Positions 1 through 8,391 of a stretch of 24,690 bases of DNA are shown here, in pieces. The stretch comes from JBBDWK01 sp040902885 (GTDB taxonomy: Bacteria > Acidobacteriota > Terriglobia > Bryobacterales > Bryobacteraceae). The notes beneath the pieces were generated by a model. It did no database searches, was not told the DNA's origin, and saw only the letters and a list, made by a program, of their open reading frames with translations. Every line of letters starts with the position of its first letter. Within the stretch, counting starts at the first letter, position 1. The DNA lies in assembly GCA_040902885.1 (NCBI GenBank), contig JBBDWK010000060.1, forward strand, positions 1 to 24,690. The letters are read 5' to 3'. Both the position numbers and the translations under genes were made by a program.

Positions 1-1380
1 ACTATTACGGACGCGCTTGGAAATGTAACGGAACATGCTCACGATGCTGCCCTTCGGCTGGTGAGGGTAAAGGATGCCCAAGGCGGTACTACGACATATA
101 CATACGACACGAACAGCCTGCGAACTTCATCCACCGACCCCTTGGGACGCGTTCATACCTTCACATACGATGCAAACGGAAACCTCACGGGCGTCACCGA
201 CGCCGCCGGCAGAACCACTAGGTTTGCGTTCGATCCTAAGAGCAACCTCATTCGAATAACCGACCGGCTCGGGCGGATAACTCAGTTCACCTACGACGTG
301 AAGAGCAACCTGACACAGATCCTGGACGCCGCGGGCGGAACGAGCGTGTTCACCTACGATGCCGCGGGGCAGACGTTGACGGCCAAGAATGCACGGAACT
401 TCATGACCTCGTTCCAGCATGATTTAGCCGGAAACCTGACGAGGGTGATCGATGCCCTCGGCGGAACCGTTGAGATGACGTACGGCGGTGTGGGGCGGCT
501 GCTCACCGTGAAGAATCAGCTTGGAAAAACGGGCAGCCGCTCCTATGACGCCAACAACCGCCTGTTGTCCGTGACCGACCCGCTCGCGAATGTGACCTCG
601 TTCCAATACGACGGCAATGCAAACCTGACCCGGATCACGGACGCCAACAGCAAAGTGACGCAGTATGCCTACGACTCGACCAACAAGCTGACGCAGGTGA
701 CGGACGCCATCGGGGGCGTGACGCGGTACGGCTATGACGCCAACACAGACCTGACCTCGGTTATCGACGCCAAGGGTCACGTGACCAGCTACACGTACGA
801 CAGTCTACGGCGGCTGAAAACGACGACCGACCCCCTGGGCAAACAGAAGCAATACAGCTATGACGCTGTGGGAAACGTCGTGAGCACATTGGACGGGAAC
901 AACAAGACCAACGCGTTCGCCTACGATGTGCTGAACCGGTTGGTGTCAATGGCGCTTTCGGACGGCAAGAACGTGGCCTACACCTACGACGCCCTCGGAA
1001 ACCGTCTGACCATGGCCGACTGGCGAGGAACGTCCAGCTACGCCTACGACATCCTGAACCGCGTGCTGTCCGTGGCGACGCCGGACGGCAAGACGGTGGG
1101 CTATCAGCACGACGTTGTGGGCAACCGAACGAGGCTGACCTATCCGGATGGCAAGCAGGTGCAATACACCTACGATGCTTTGAACCGGCTCCTGAGCGCC
1201 GCGGACTGGGCGTCGAAAACGACCAGATACACCTACGATGCGGCGGGAAATCTGACATTGATGATGCACCCTAATGGCGCGGCATCGTCGTATGGGTACG
1301 ACGCCTCGAACCGGCTTCTTGGGGGGGGTGAACAGGTCCGGGGCACGGGCACTGTCATCGTTCGCCTACACCCTCGATAA
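1..1380 (+). CDS. RHS/YD-repeat protein, 5' part (start lies outside window; frame lost at G8 tract)
   Basis: The frame is open from base 1, so the gene begins upstream of the window. The protein is an almost uninterrupted series of about 20-residue YD repeats (pattern YDxxGNLTxxxDxxG), the beta-hairpin units that build the hollow shell of RHS and teneurin-like proteins. Such proteins are usually secreted or surface-displayed and often carry a toxic C-terminal tip. At 1321-1328 there is a run of eight G. Reading on in this frame gives a short non-repeat tail that stops at 1380, whereas the frame shifted by one base continues the YD repeats at once. The real gene therefore continues into the next feature, and the stop at 1380 is either a genuine frameshift, a phase-variable state, or a homopolymer sequencing error. 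Family assignment is secure; the biological role is inferred. Confidence 0.9.
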   Translation, partial: TITDALGNVTEHAHDAALRLVRVKDAQGGTTTYTYDTNSLRTSSTDPLGRVHTFTYDANGNLTGVTDAAGRTTRFAFDPKSNLIRITDRLGRITQFTYDVKSNLTQILDAAGGTSVFTYDAAGQTLTAKNARNFMTSFQHDLAGNLTRVIDALGGTVEMTYGGVGRLLTVKNQLGKTGSRSYDANNRLLSVTDPLANVTSFQYDGNANLTRITDANSKVTQYAYDSTNKLTQVTDAIGGVTRYGYDANTDLTSVIDAKGHVTSYTYDSLRRLKTTTDPLGKQKQYSYDAVGNVVSTLDGNNKTNAFAYDVLNRLVSMALSDGKNVAYTYDALGNRLTMADWRGTSSYAYDILNRVLSVATPDGKTVGYQHDVVGNRTRLTYPDGKQVQYTYDALNRLLSAADWASKTTRYTYDAAGNLTLMMHPNGAASSYGYDASNRLLGGGEQVRGTGTVIVRLHPR

Positions 1381-2641
1381 GGTGGGCAATCGGCTCCAGG
1401 TGGCTTCATCAACTGGCGCGGTAACTCAATATGGCTACGACGGGCTGTATCGGCTCACTTCCTGGAGACCACCCTCCGGTCAGGTGACCCAGTACGTTTA
1501 CGACGCGGTAGGCAACCGAACGTCGATGAGCGGGCTAGCCGGAATAACTAACTACACCCACAATGCCGCGGACGAGTTGATCTCGGCTGGCGCGACGACG
1601 CTCACCTACGACGGCAATGGGAATCTCCAGTCCAAGACTACCGGCGCCAATATCATCACGCATGCCTGGGACGCGCTGAATCGTTTGACGTCTGTGACCG
1701 GGCCAGGCATAAACACCCAATACGCCTACGATGGCGACGGCAACCGAGTTTCGCAGACAGTGTCGGCTGGGGCCTATCAGTACCTGAACGATACCGTGAC
1801 GGCGTTGCCAGTGGTGCTCGATGAGACAGGACCAGACGGGCCGATCACGTATGCGTACGGGTTATCGATGGTGTCGGCGCGGGGGAACGGGTTTGAGCAC
1901 TACTACCAATTCGATGGACTGGGGAGCACGGTGAGCCTGACCAACCAGCTGGGAGCGCTGCGGGCGAATTATCTTTACGATCCGTGGGGACGGCTGTTGA
2001 ATCCAGTTGACCCGCTGGGTGGTAGAAACAAATACAAGTTCACAGGTGAAGTGTCGGACGGGGGAACCGCACTTGCTTACTTGCGGGCGAGATACTACGA
2101 CCCGGCATTGGGGAGGTTTTTGATTCCTGATCCGCTCGGTTATAAACTAAGTGCGCCACAGTCGGCAAACAAGTATGTGTACGCGCTCAATGCTCCCACC
2201 ACTTATGTCGACCGTCTTGGTCAGGAAGCCACTCCGCCGTCGGTGACGACATACCAGCCAGACGTGGGCGCAGTGCTAGGTGCCACAGCTCTGGGAGGAG
2301 AGAATCTTTGGAGGCTACCCTCGCTAAACTCAAACGCTCAAAGCACCCCAGCATCAATTTTGCTGCAACCCAGAGCAGACCAGGGCGACGGGCCTAAATG
2401 TGTGCAAGAGGTCGGGAAATTGATACCTGGAGTTGATTTTATTATTCTCGGACTCGAGAATGTGCAAACTCCCGCAAAGATTGCCCGCGGAACGTTGAGC
2501 CTCGATGAGGCATGGGGCATACTCACGGATGCTGGCAGTACTTTGATCGGAGAAAAAGTTAAAGTAGTCGGACGCATACTTTGGGGTTGGGGTGCCCTCG
2601 GGGCCCTTGACGCTTGCAGGCACAGCGGAGGACCACGATAG
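1322..2641 (+). CDS. RHS-repeat protein, 3' part with RHS core domain and variable C-terminal tip
   Basis: This is the continuation of the RHS gene in the second frame, joined at the G8 tract (1321-1328). It carries further YD repeats and then the RHS-associated core, visible as YDPWGRL, RYYDPALGRFLIPDPLG and the NKYVYALNAPTTYVDRLG closing motif near 2160-2220. After the core comes a tip of about 140 residues ending at 2641 that I do not recognise. In polymorphic RHS toxins this is where the effector domain sits, but no catalytic motif is evident here. There is no ribosome-binding site of its own at the frame switch, so it is not an independent gene. The stop codon TAG (2639-2641) lies one base before the ATG of the PEP-CTERM gene, which suggests co-transcription. 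Confidence 0.85.
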   Translation, partial: GGVNRSGARALSSFAYTLDKVGNRLQVASSTGAVTQYGYDGLYRLTSWRPPSGQVTQYVYDAVGNRTSMSGLAGITNYTHNAADELISAGATTLTYDGNGNLQSKTTGANIITHAWDALNRLTSVTGPGINTQYAYDGDGNRVSQTVSAGAYQYLNDTVTALPVVLDETGPDGPITYAYGLSMVSARGNGFEHYYQFDGLGSTVSLTNQLGALRANYLYDPWGRLLNPVDPLGGRNKYKFTGEVSDGGTALAYLRARYYDPALGRFLIPDPLGYKLSAPQSANKYVYALNAPTTYVDRLGQEATPPSVTTYQPDVGAVLGATALGGENLWRLPSLNSNAQSTPASILLQPRADQGDGPKCVQEVGKLIPGVDFIILGLENVQTPAKIARGTLSLDEAWGILTDAGSTLIGEKVKVVGRILWGWGALGALDACRHSGGPR

Positions 2642-2642
2642 T

Positions 2643-3230
2643 ATGAAAGGGTTATTTACGTTGCTGTCACTGGCACTGATCTCGGCACCAGCTTTCAGTG
2701 TAACGGTCAGTTTCGAGGATCTTCCCAGCGAAAACTTCTTCAACGACACCGGTGCCAACGTTGCCTCCTTCTACGCCGGCTTGACGTTCGGACCCGGAGT
2801 GACTGGGCTCAGCGTGACGCGTTTCGGCGGCTATAGCGATGCCGCCTTTCCGCCGCACTCCGGGGATGTAGTCGTATGGAGCGCTTTCGACTTTGATACG
2901 ACCATTGCGTTCGCCACTCCTCAGGCCGTGGTTGGCCTCTGGTACACAAGCTTCGATTTCCTTACCCTGACGGCATACGACATCGGAAACTCGCCTCTCG
3001 GTTCGGTTGTAGGCAACCCAAACACAGATGGATTCGTCGGGGTATCCAACTTCTTATCGGTTTCGTTTCCCGGAATTTCGTCCGTTGTGATTTCAGGCCT
3101 CCCGAGCGCCTTTGTGTTCGACGATCTGACCTTCAGTACGACGGCAGCCGTTCCAGAGCCCTCATCTGCGATTCTCTTCGGAACGGCTATAGCGGTTCTG
3201 GTGCTCAGACGGAGGTTTTTGCAGCGGTAA
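2643..3230 (+). CDS. PEP-CTERM sorting-domain secreted protein
   Basis: A 195-residue exported protein. The ATG at 2643 is preferred over an in-frame start at 2592 because it has a GGAGGA (2627-2632) ten bases upstream and begins directly with a signal peptide (MKGLFTLLSLALISAPAFS). The mature part is rich in beta-prone Phe, Gly and Ser segments. The C-terminus is a PEP-CTERM signal: the VPEPSS motif, a hydrophobic stretch, then an RRR cluster. Known PEP-CTERM proteins are recognised by exosortase at the membrane and are commonly linked to extracellular polysaccharide. No exosortase is in the window. It starts one base after the RHS gene stop, so the two are probably translated from one message. 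The function of the mature domain is unknown. Confidence 0.88.
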   Translation: MKGLFTLLSLALISAPAFSVTVSFEDLPSENFFNDTGANVASFYAGLTFGPGVTGLSVTRFGGYSDAAFPPHSGDVVVWSAFDFDTTIAFATPQAVVGLWYTSFDFLTLTAYDIGNSPLGSVVGNPNTDGFVGVSNFLSVSFPGISSVVISGLPSAFVFDDLTFSTTAAVPEPSSAILFGTAIAVLVLRRRFLQR

Positions 3231-3472
3231 CCAATCCGGCCCCACGGCGACATCGGAAAGCGGAACCATGCGTCCAGCCGGTAACCTTAACCGGCGCACC
3301 GGTTTCAACGGGCACCGGATAACTTCCGTGCCTGGAGAACGGGAGAACGGGACTGAAGTCCCGTGGCGGGCTAAAAGCCCACCCCACTCAAAGCTCCACT
3401 TCCTGCAGCGGCCCCAGCTGCTCAGCCCGCGTTCCGAACCGGCACCGCCCGGAGTCCCGAAACCCTGACGAG
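3231..3472. repeat. Intergenic region with two adjacent hairpins (REP-like)
   Basis: No gene is seen between the PEP-CTERM stop and the higA stop, which face each other. The region holds two hairpins side by side. The first, 3347-3364, has perfect 8-base arms (ACGGGACT / AGTCCCGT) around a GA loop. The second, 3368-3380, has GGGCT / AGCCC arms around AAA. Neither is followed by a T run, so they are not typical intrinsic terminators, although they could protect or end the converging messages. The GACTGAAGTC and CTAAAAG cores resemble short intergenic repeats that occur in many copies in some GC-rich genomes. That is recollection rather than a search result. Confidence 0.5.
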
Positions 3473-3877
3473 TTAGATGAATAGGTTCGCCGAGACTTTG
3501 AAAAACTCGGCAAGTTGCTTGGCATGTACTTTACTGATCGCGCGTTTCGCGTTGATGACGTCGGATACGTAGCCTCTGGATTTGAAAATTGGAAGAAGGT
3601 CGGCTTGCTTCAAGCCTCGTTGTTCCATCAGATAAACCAACATTTCGTGAGGACTCGGATCGGGCAGAGGATGACGCTCCACTTCGTAGTCCTTGATAAG
3701 CCGAACCATCAGGTCAAGGACAGCGTCCTCTTCTGCAGTACGATGCTCACCCTTGTCCATCAGGTTCTCGACTTCGGCCAGCATGCGTTCATGCTCTTCG
3801 TCCGTTGTGATCACTCGCGGCAGGACTTTCGCCAATACCCGAGCATACTTCTTGTTGTCGATGACTACTGAGTCCAT
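3473..3877 (-). CDS. higA: HigA-family antitoxin (helix-turn-helix)
   Basis: A 134-residue protein of the HigA type. The N-terminal half is acidic and helical (about residues 25-75). The C-terminal half is an XRE-like helix-turn-helix: MLVYLMEQRGLKQADL, then the GYVSDVINAKRAISKVHAKQLAEFF recognition region. The ATG at 3877 is chosen because GGAGG lies about eight bases upstream. An in-frame TTG three codons earlier sits too close to that site. The ATG lies inside the toxin gene and the two frames overlap by 13 bases. In known HigBA systems the antitoxin binds and blocks the toxin and represses the shared promoter. The palindrome at 4171-4187 is the likely binding site. Confidence 0.88.
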   Translation of the reverse strand: MDSVVIDNKKYARVLAKVLPRVITTDEEHERMLAEVENLMDKGEHRTAEEDAVLDLMVRLIKDYEVERHPLPDPSPHEMLVYLMEQRGLKQADLLPIFKSRGYVSDVINAKRAISKVHAKQLAEFFKVSANLFI

Positions 3878-4161
3878 TTTTTCCAACCTCCTCGCGTGTA
3901 TTCCTTGTGAGTGAGGAATTCTTTGACCATCAGAAGCTTTGCCCGATAGTCAACCTTCACTATCAGGCGGTAGTAGTTATGCCGGATGTTGAAAATCAAC
4001 AGCGACTTGTACTGGTCGGCATCCGGAAAGTGCAGGCGAACCTCATTAACGTCCCGCCAAACGGCGTGGCTAGCTGCCTTGTTCCACCGCAACAGTTCTT
4101 CGGCCGCATCCGCGTGAAGAGCCGCGTACCTCTTGATGGTCGCCGAGCTGATCACGTTCAC
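3865..4161 (-). CDS. higB: HigB-family toxin (mRNA interferase)
   Basis: A toxin of about 98 residues resembling the HigB family that cuts mRNA on the ribosome. Visible family marks are the N-terminal NVIS strand, the VFNI-like core (LLIFNIRHNYYRLIVKVDY) and the C-terminal EFLTHKEYTRGGW segment, matching the REVMTHKEY-type ending known from HigB. The toxin gene precedes its antitoxin, as is usual for higBA. The start is uncertain. GTG at 4161 restores the family N-terminus MxVI but lies only two bases after GGAG. GTG at 4155 has better spacing (eight bases). An upstream ATG at 4197 would put the palindromic operator inside the coding region and is unlikely. Confidence 0.85.
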   Translation of the reverse strand: MNVISSATIKRYAALHADAAEELLRWNKAASHAVWRDVNEVRLHFPDADQYKSLLIFNIRHNYYRLIVKVDYRAKLLMVKEFLTHKEYTRGGWKKWTQ

Positions 4162-4170
4162 GTCTCCAAT

Positions 4171-4187
4171 GCTCGCATAATGCGAGC
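4171..4187. promoter_or_regulatory. Palindromic candidate operator of higBA
   Basis: A perfect inverted repeat, GCTCGCA-TAA-TGCGAGC (7-base arms, 3-base spacer), sits about ten bases upstream of the toxin start. On the minus strand a TTGACG at 4197-4192 could be a -35 element with a weak GAGCAT at 4174-4169 seventeen bases on, which would place the palindrome in the spacer. HigA antitoxins are known to repress their own promoters through such sites. The palindrome is directly visible; operator function is inferred from position. Confidence 0.6.
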
Positions 4188-4215
4188 ACGGCGTCAACCA
4201 GCGGCTGAACGAGGC

Positions 4216-5028
4216 TCAAGCCCGCCCCACCTGCTCCCGCACCGCCCGGCCCCGCCGCATGCCCCACACCCCAAGCACAGTCGCAATCAGCGCAAGCGAG
4301 ATCCACTGCGCGATCGAGAGCGGGCCTCCGAATGGATTGGCCTGATCGTGCGCGCGCACAAACTCCACGCCGAACCGCAGCGCGGAATACAGCAGCAGGT
4401 ACAAGCCGAGGATCGCGCCCGGACGGCGCGGCCGGACGATCGCCGCCATCAGAAGCGCGAAGATGGCCAGTTCGCCCAGCGATTCGTAAAGCTGAGTCGG
4501 ATGCAGCGGGATGTTCAGCGGAACGCCCACCAGGCGGTGCGCCTCGGGATGCGTGAACTCGACGGCCCAGGGCAGCGACGTCTGGCGGCCCCAGCAGCAC
4601 CCCGCCGCGAAACAACCCAACCGGCCGATCGCGTGGCCCAGCGCGAGTCCCGGCGCGAACACGTCGGCCGTGGCCAGCAGTGGCAAGTTGTGGCGCCTCA
4701 TATAGTAAAATGCCACGCCTAGCGCCGTCAGCAGACCACCGTAGAAGATGCCGCCCGCCTGCAAGGTGGCGAATGAAAATATCTCGCCCGGATTGTCGAT
4801 GTAGTAGGGGACATCGACCAGGAACATCAGGAGCTTGGCCCCCACAATGCCGGCGAGCGCGCAATAAATCGCGAGATTGAGTATGCGCTCCGTATCGGGA
4901 CCGATGGGCGGCGGCTCGCGGCGGGCGAGCCTGCCCGTCACCCACAATCCGGAAAGAAAAGCGAGGGCCACCAAAAAACCGTAGGTGGGGATGAAGAATC
5001 CGCCAATGGCGACAAGGTGAGGAAGCAT
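4216..5028 (-). CDS. lgt: Phosphatidylglycerol--prolipoprotein diacylglyceryl transferase
   Basis: Lgt is an inner-membrane enzyme that moves a diacylglyceryl group from phosphatidylglycerol onto the lipobox cysteine of preprolipoproteins, the first step of lipoprotein maturation. The protein has about 270 residues with seven or so hydrophobic segments. Family marks are the N-terminal PTYGF segment, QAGGIFYGGL, the signature LGHAIGRLGCFAAGCCWGR, HPTQLYES and the C-terminal LRFGVEFVR. The usual HGG of E. coli Lgt reads YGG here, a variation I believe occurs in other phyla. The ATG at 5028 overlaps the lspA stop as TGATG and gives the standard N-terminus. A longer in-frame start at 5127 lies within lspA and adds a non-homologous arm. 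Confidence 0.95.
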   Translation of the reverse strand: MLPHLVAIGGFFIPTYGFLVALAFLSGLWVTGRLARREPPPIGPDTERILNLAIYCALAGIVGAKLLMFLVDVPYYIDNPGEIFSFATLQAGGIFYGGLLTALGVAFYYMRRHNLPLLATADVFAPGLALGHAIGRLGCFAAGCCWGRQTSLPWAVEFTHPEAHRLVGVPLNIPLHPTQLYESLGELAIFALLMAAIVRPRRPGAILGLYLLLYSALRFGVEFVRAHDQANPFGGPLSIAQWISLALIATVLGVWGMRRGRAVREQVGRA

Positions 5029-5516
5029 CAGGTACGCGCCGGTTCTCTGCCCGGCTTTAACAGGTCGAACAGCAGCAGCGCGCTGCCAACGACAATCGAA
5101 CTGTCGGCGACGTTGAACGCGGGCCAATGTAGCGCGCCGACGTAAAAATCCAAAAAGTCGGTGACCGCTCCGGTGGCGATGCGGTCGAACAGATTGCCCA
5201 ACGCTCCGCCCAGAATGAGCGCCAGGCCGTAAGCCGTCGCCCGGCCGACGCCGGACATCCGCCAGAGCATCCCAGCCACCAGCACCAGCGCGCCCAGTGC
5301 AAGCCCGATCAGCACGAAGGAGCGCACGGACGAAGACGATTCGGCGAAGAGGCCGAACGCGGCTCCCCGGTTCGTTGTGTGAACGATGTCGAAGAAGCCG
5401 GGAATCACGGTCACACTGTCAAACGGAGAGAACCGCGATTCGATCAGCCACTTGGTCAGGCGGTCAATCGCGAAGATGCTTGCGGAAAGCCCAAAGAGCA
5501 GCGCGCGCGAGGGCAT
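5028..5516 (-). CDS. lspA: Lipoprotein signal peptidase (signal peptidase II)
   Basis: LspA is a membrane aspartyl protease that removes the signal peptide from diacylglyceryl-modified prolipoproteins, the step right after Lgt. The protein has 162 residues, normal for the family, with four hydrophobic segments. Conserved boxes are DRLTKW (18-23), NRGAAFG (49-55), GGALGNLFDR (103-112) and the FLDFYVG...WPAFNVADSSI region (121-141). D111 and D138 are the expected catalytic pair. The ATG at 5516 overlaps the ileS stop as TGATG. The longer in-frame extension to 5624 lies inside ileS and is not homologous. The ileS-lspA order is a classic bacterial arrangement, here extended by lgt. Confidence 0.96.
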   Translation of the reverse strand: MPSRALLFGLSASIFAIDRLTKWLIESRFSPFDSVTVIPGFFDIVHTTNRGAAFGLFAESSSSVRSFVLIGLALGALVLVAGMLWRMSGVGRATAYGLALILGGALGNLFDRIATGAVTDFLDFYVGALHWPAFNVADSSIVVGSALLLFDLLKPGREPART

Positions 5517-8350
5517 CAGGCGGCCCCCAGGACTTCGGTCACCGCTTCGGCGCATGCCGCGCAGATGGTAGGGAGCTCCGCGTTGGAACCCACGTCCGTG
5601 GTGTACTTCCAGCACCGTTCGCACTTGACGCCGGGCGCGCGGCCGACTTTGACTTCCACCGCACCCGCGCCTGCGCCATTGCCCGATTGGGCCGGTTTCA
5701 GCGTTACATCGGACACGATAAACAAAGCCGGCAGGTGGTTCGCATACTCTTCGAGCAACGCAAGCAGATCGCCCTTCGCTGTCAGTTCAACCGACGCTTC
5801 AAGAGGCGCACCGATAAACTTGTCCTTGCGTGCGACCTCCAGGCTCTTGAGGACTTCCTGCCTCACGTCCATCAGACGGTCCCAATTCGCGGTGCGTTTC
5901 CGCTCGCCTTCGCCAATGCCCTCGGTGAGATCGCCGGGTTCGGGAAACAGCTCCAAATGCACGCTCTCCGGCATGCCCAGGTGTGTCCAGACTTCCTCGG
6001 TGGTAAAGGGCAGCAGCGGCGCCACCAGGCGCACCAGCGCGCGCGCGATGCGGTCAAGAGCCGTCTGCGCGCTGCGGCGGGCGTGCGAATTCGGCGCCGC
6101 GGTGTAGAGCCGATCCTTGAGAATGTCGAAGTAAACGGCGCTCAGATCGACAGTCGCGAAATCGTAAAGCGCATGGTAGACCTTATGGAACGCGAACTCG
6201 CCGTACCAGTTGCGGCAGCGGGTCGTCAGATCGCCCGCGCGCTGCAGAATCCACCAGTCGAGCTCCAGCATCTCCGCCGCCGGCACTGCGTCCGTGGCGG
6301 GGTTGAAGTCCGAGAGATTGCCGAGCAGATAGCGGAATGTGTTGCGCAATTTCCGGTAGGCTTCGCTGAGCCGCGTCAGGATAGTCTCGGAGATGCGGAC
6401 GTCTTCGTAAAACTCGACCGAGGCCACCCAGAGGCGCAACAGTTCGGCGCCATACTGCTTCACGATCTTGTCCGGTTCGATGACGTTGCCGACCGACTTC
6501 GACATCGCGCGGCCTTCGCCGTCGAGCGTCCAGCCATTAGTGGCGCATTCGCGGTAGGGCGCGCCGCCCTTGAGTGCCACGCCCACCAGCAGAGAGCTGT
6601 GGAACCAGCCGCGGTACTGGTCGCCGCCTTCGAGGTACAGGTCGGCGGGCCATGGAAGCCCGTTCTCGGGCGTCAGCACCGCCAGATGGCTGGAGCCGGA
6701 GTCGAACCAGACGTCCAGGATGTCGGTTTCCTTGACAAAGCCGGAGGAGCCGCAGCGCGGACAGGCGACGTCCTCGGGAATCCAGGCCGAAGCGGGACGT
6801 TCATACCAGACATCGGCGTTGTGCACGGCAATATCGGCCACAACACGGTCCAGAATGTCGCGGCGCGTCAGCGGCTCGCGGCAGCTCCCGCAATAGAAGA
6901 CGATGATGGGAACGCCCCACACGCGCTGGCGCGAGATGTTCCAGTCCGGACGCGCGGCAATCATGTTGGAGATGCGCTCTTCGCCCCATGCGGGCATCCA
7001 TTTGATCTTGTGGACGGCCTCCAGCGCGCGACTGCGGAGATCGTTGCGGTCCATGCCGATGAACCACTGCTCGGTGGCCCGGAAGATGGTCGGACGGTGG
7101 CATCGCCAGCAGTGCGGATAGCTGTGGGTTACTTTTTCTTCGGCCAGCAGTGCACCCTTCGAGCGCAGCAGTCCGGTGACGACGGGGTTCGCTTCCCAGA
7201 CCGTCTTGCCGATCAGTTCTTCGGGAAGCCGTCCGGGAACCGGCCCGTCGACTTGGAAGAAACGCCCCGCGGCATCCACCGGACAATAAGTTTCGATGCC
7301 GTACTGCCGCGCGATCACATAGTCTTCATGCCCGTGTCCGGGCGCCGTGTGCACCGCCCCGGTACCTTGATCGAGCGTGACATGGTCCGCCAGGATGCCC
7401 AGAGAGTCGCGCTCCAAAAAAGGATGGCGAAAGACTGCGCCTTCGAGACGCTCGCCGGGAAAGCTCGCGAGCGCCATGTAATCCTTCCATCCGCACTTCG
7501 CGGCCGTAGTTGCCACCAGATCCGAAGCTATCAGATACACCGCGCCGTCCACTTCCACGGCCGCGTATTCGAAACGGGGATGGTAGGCGATGGCCATATT
7601 GGCTGGGATGGTCCAGGGCGTAGTGGTCCAGATCAGCCCATAGACGCGGCGGCCCGCCAGCGCCGGATCGATTTTCTCCGGGCCGGAAGTAAGGGCGAAA
7701 CGGACCCAGATGGAGGGGCTCTCGTGCTCTTCGTACTCGACTTCGGCTTCAGCCAGCGCGGTGCGGTCGTTCAGGCACCAGTGGACCGGCTTCAATCCCT
7801 TGTAGACATAGCCACGGTCCAGAAACTCGACGAACGCGCCTGCAATTACCGACTGATACTGGGCGCTCATCGTCAAGTACGGGTCCTGCCAGCGGCCGAA
7901 GATGCCCAGCCGGATAAAATCCTTGCGTTGCAGATCGACGTACTTCGCGGCGTATTGGCGGCAGGCGGCGCGGATCTCGACCGGCGACATTTTGGCCTTG
8001 CGCGTGCCGAGTTCGCTATCCACTTTGATCTCGATGGGCAGACCGTGGCAGTCCCAGCCGGGGACGTACGGCGAGTCGAAACCAGCCATAGTCTTGGACT
8101 TAACGATGAAATCCTTAAGCGCTTTGTTAAAGACGTGCCCCAGGTGGATGTTGCCGTTCGCGTAGGGAGGACCGTCGTGGAGGATGTACGTGGGCCGCCC
8201 CGCGCGGGCACGGCGGATCTTCCCGTAAAGGTCTTCCCGTTCCCAGCGCTCGAGCATTTTAGGCTCGGAGTGCGCCAGGTTGGCCTTCATGGGAAAGCCC
8301 GTCCTCAGCAGATTCAAAGTCTGCTTCAAGTCGATATTCTTCAGATCCAT
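5516..8350 (-). CDS. ileS: Isoleucyl-tRNA synthetase
   Basis: A cytoplasmic class I synthetase that charges tRNA-Ile. It has 944 residues, typical of the bacterial form. Visible motifs are the HIGH-type signature HLGH (69-72) within PPYANGNIHLGH, the editing-domain segment GTGAVHTAPGHGHEDY, the WFDSGSSH stretch and the KMSKS-type motif AMSKS (about 615-619). A C-terminal zinc site has Cys910/Cys913 and Cys930/Cys933. The open frame runs far upstream into the next gene, but the family N-terminus MDLKNIDLKQTLNLL fixes the start at 8350. GGAAG lies about ten bases upstream, in the loop of a hairpin whose stem reaches the start codon. It probably heads the ileS-lspA-lgt operon. Confidence 0.97.
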   Translation of the reverse strand: MDLKNIDLKQTLNLLRTGFPMKANLAHSEPKMLERWEREDLYGKIRRARAGRPTYILHDGPPYANGNIHLGHVFNKALKDFIVKSKTMAGFDSPYVPGWDCHGLPIEIKVDSELGTRKAKMSPVEIRAACRQYAAKYVDLQRKDFIRLGIFGRWQDPYLTMSAQYQSVIAGAFVEFLDRGYVYKGLKPVHWCLNDRTALAEAEVEYEEHESPSIWVRFALTSGPEKIDPALAGRRVYGLIWTTTPWTIPANMAIAYHPRFEYAAVEVDGAVYLIASDLVATTAAKCGWKDYMALASFPGERLEGAVFRHPFLERDSLGILADHVTLDQGTGAVHTAPGHGHEDYVIARQYGIETYCPVDAAGRFFQVDGPVPGRLPEELIGKTVWEANPVVTGLLRSKGALLAEEKVTHSYPHCWRCHRPTIFRATEQWFIGMDRNDLRSRALEAVHKIKWMPAWGEERISNMIAARPDWNISRQRVWGVPIIVFYCGSCREPLTRRDILDRVVADIAVHNADVWYERPASAWIPEDVACPRCGSSGFVKETDILDVWFDSGSSHLAVLTPENGLPWPADLYLEGGDQYRGWFHSSLLVGVALKGGAPYRECATNGWTLDGEGRAMSKSVGNVIEPDKIVKQYGAELLRLWVASVEFYEDVRISETILTRLSEAYRKLRNTFRYLLGNLSDFNPATDAVPAAEMLELDWWILQRAGDLTTRCRNWYGEFAFHKVYHALYDFATVDLSAVYFDILKDRLYTAAPNSHARRSAQTALDRIARALVRLVAPLLPFTTEEVWTHLGMPESVHLELFPEPGDLTEGIGEGERKRTANWDRLMDVRQEVLKSLEVARKDKFIGAPLEASVELTAKGDLLALLEEYANHLPALFIVSDVTLKPAQSGNGAGAGAVEVKVGRAPGVKCERCWKYTTDVGSNAELPTICAACAEAVTEVLGAA

Positions 8351-8391
8351 TTGGGGGCTACTTCCATTGTATTGCAGTTGGCGCCCCCAAA
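8350..8391 (-). promoter_or_regulatory. Hairpin over the ileS translation start
   Basis: A perfect 9-base inverted repeat (TTTGGGGGC at 8350-8358 and GCCCCCAAA at 8383-8391) with a 24-base loop fills most of the gap between the upstream gene and ileS. In the minus-strand message the second arm ends on the A of the ileS start codon, and the probable Shine-Dalgarno GGAAG lies in the loop. The first arm can also form a small competing stem (TTGG / CCAA). There is no T run after it, so it is not an intrinsic terminator. A role in translation control is inferred. Confidence 0.45.

Noticed and set aside
1..1320. YD repeats as a tandem DNA repeat or CRISPR array
   Set aside because: The repeats are conserved as protein but vary in DNA, with no constant repeat/spacer pattern.
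2592..3230. PEP-CTERM gene as the immunity partner of the RHS tip
   Set aside because: The product has a signal peptide and a sorting tail, unlike cytoplasmic immunity proteins; the link is positional only.
8350..8391. The ileS hairpin as an intrinsic terminator
   Set aside because: No T run follows on either strand and the stem ends inside the ileS start codon.
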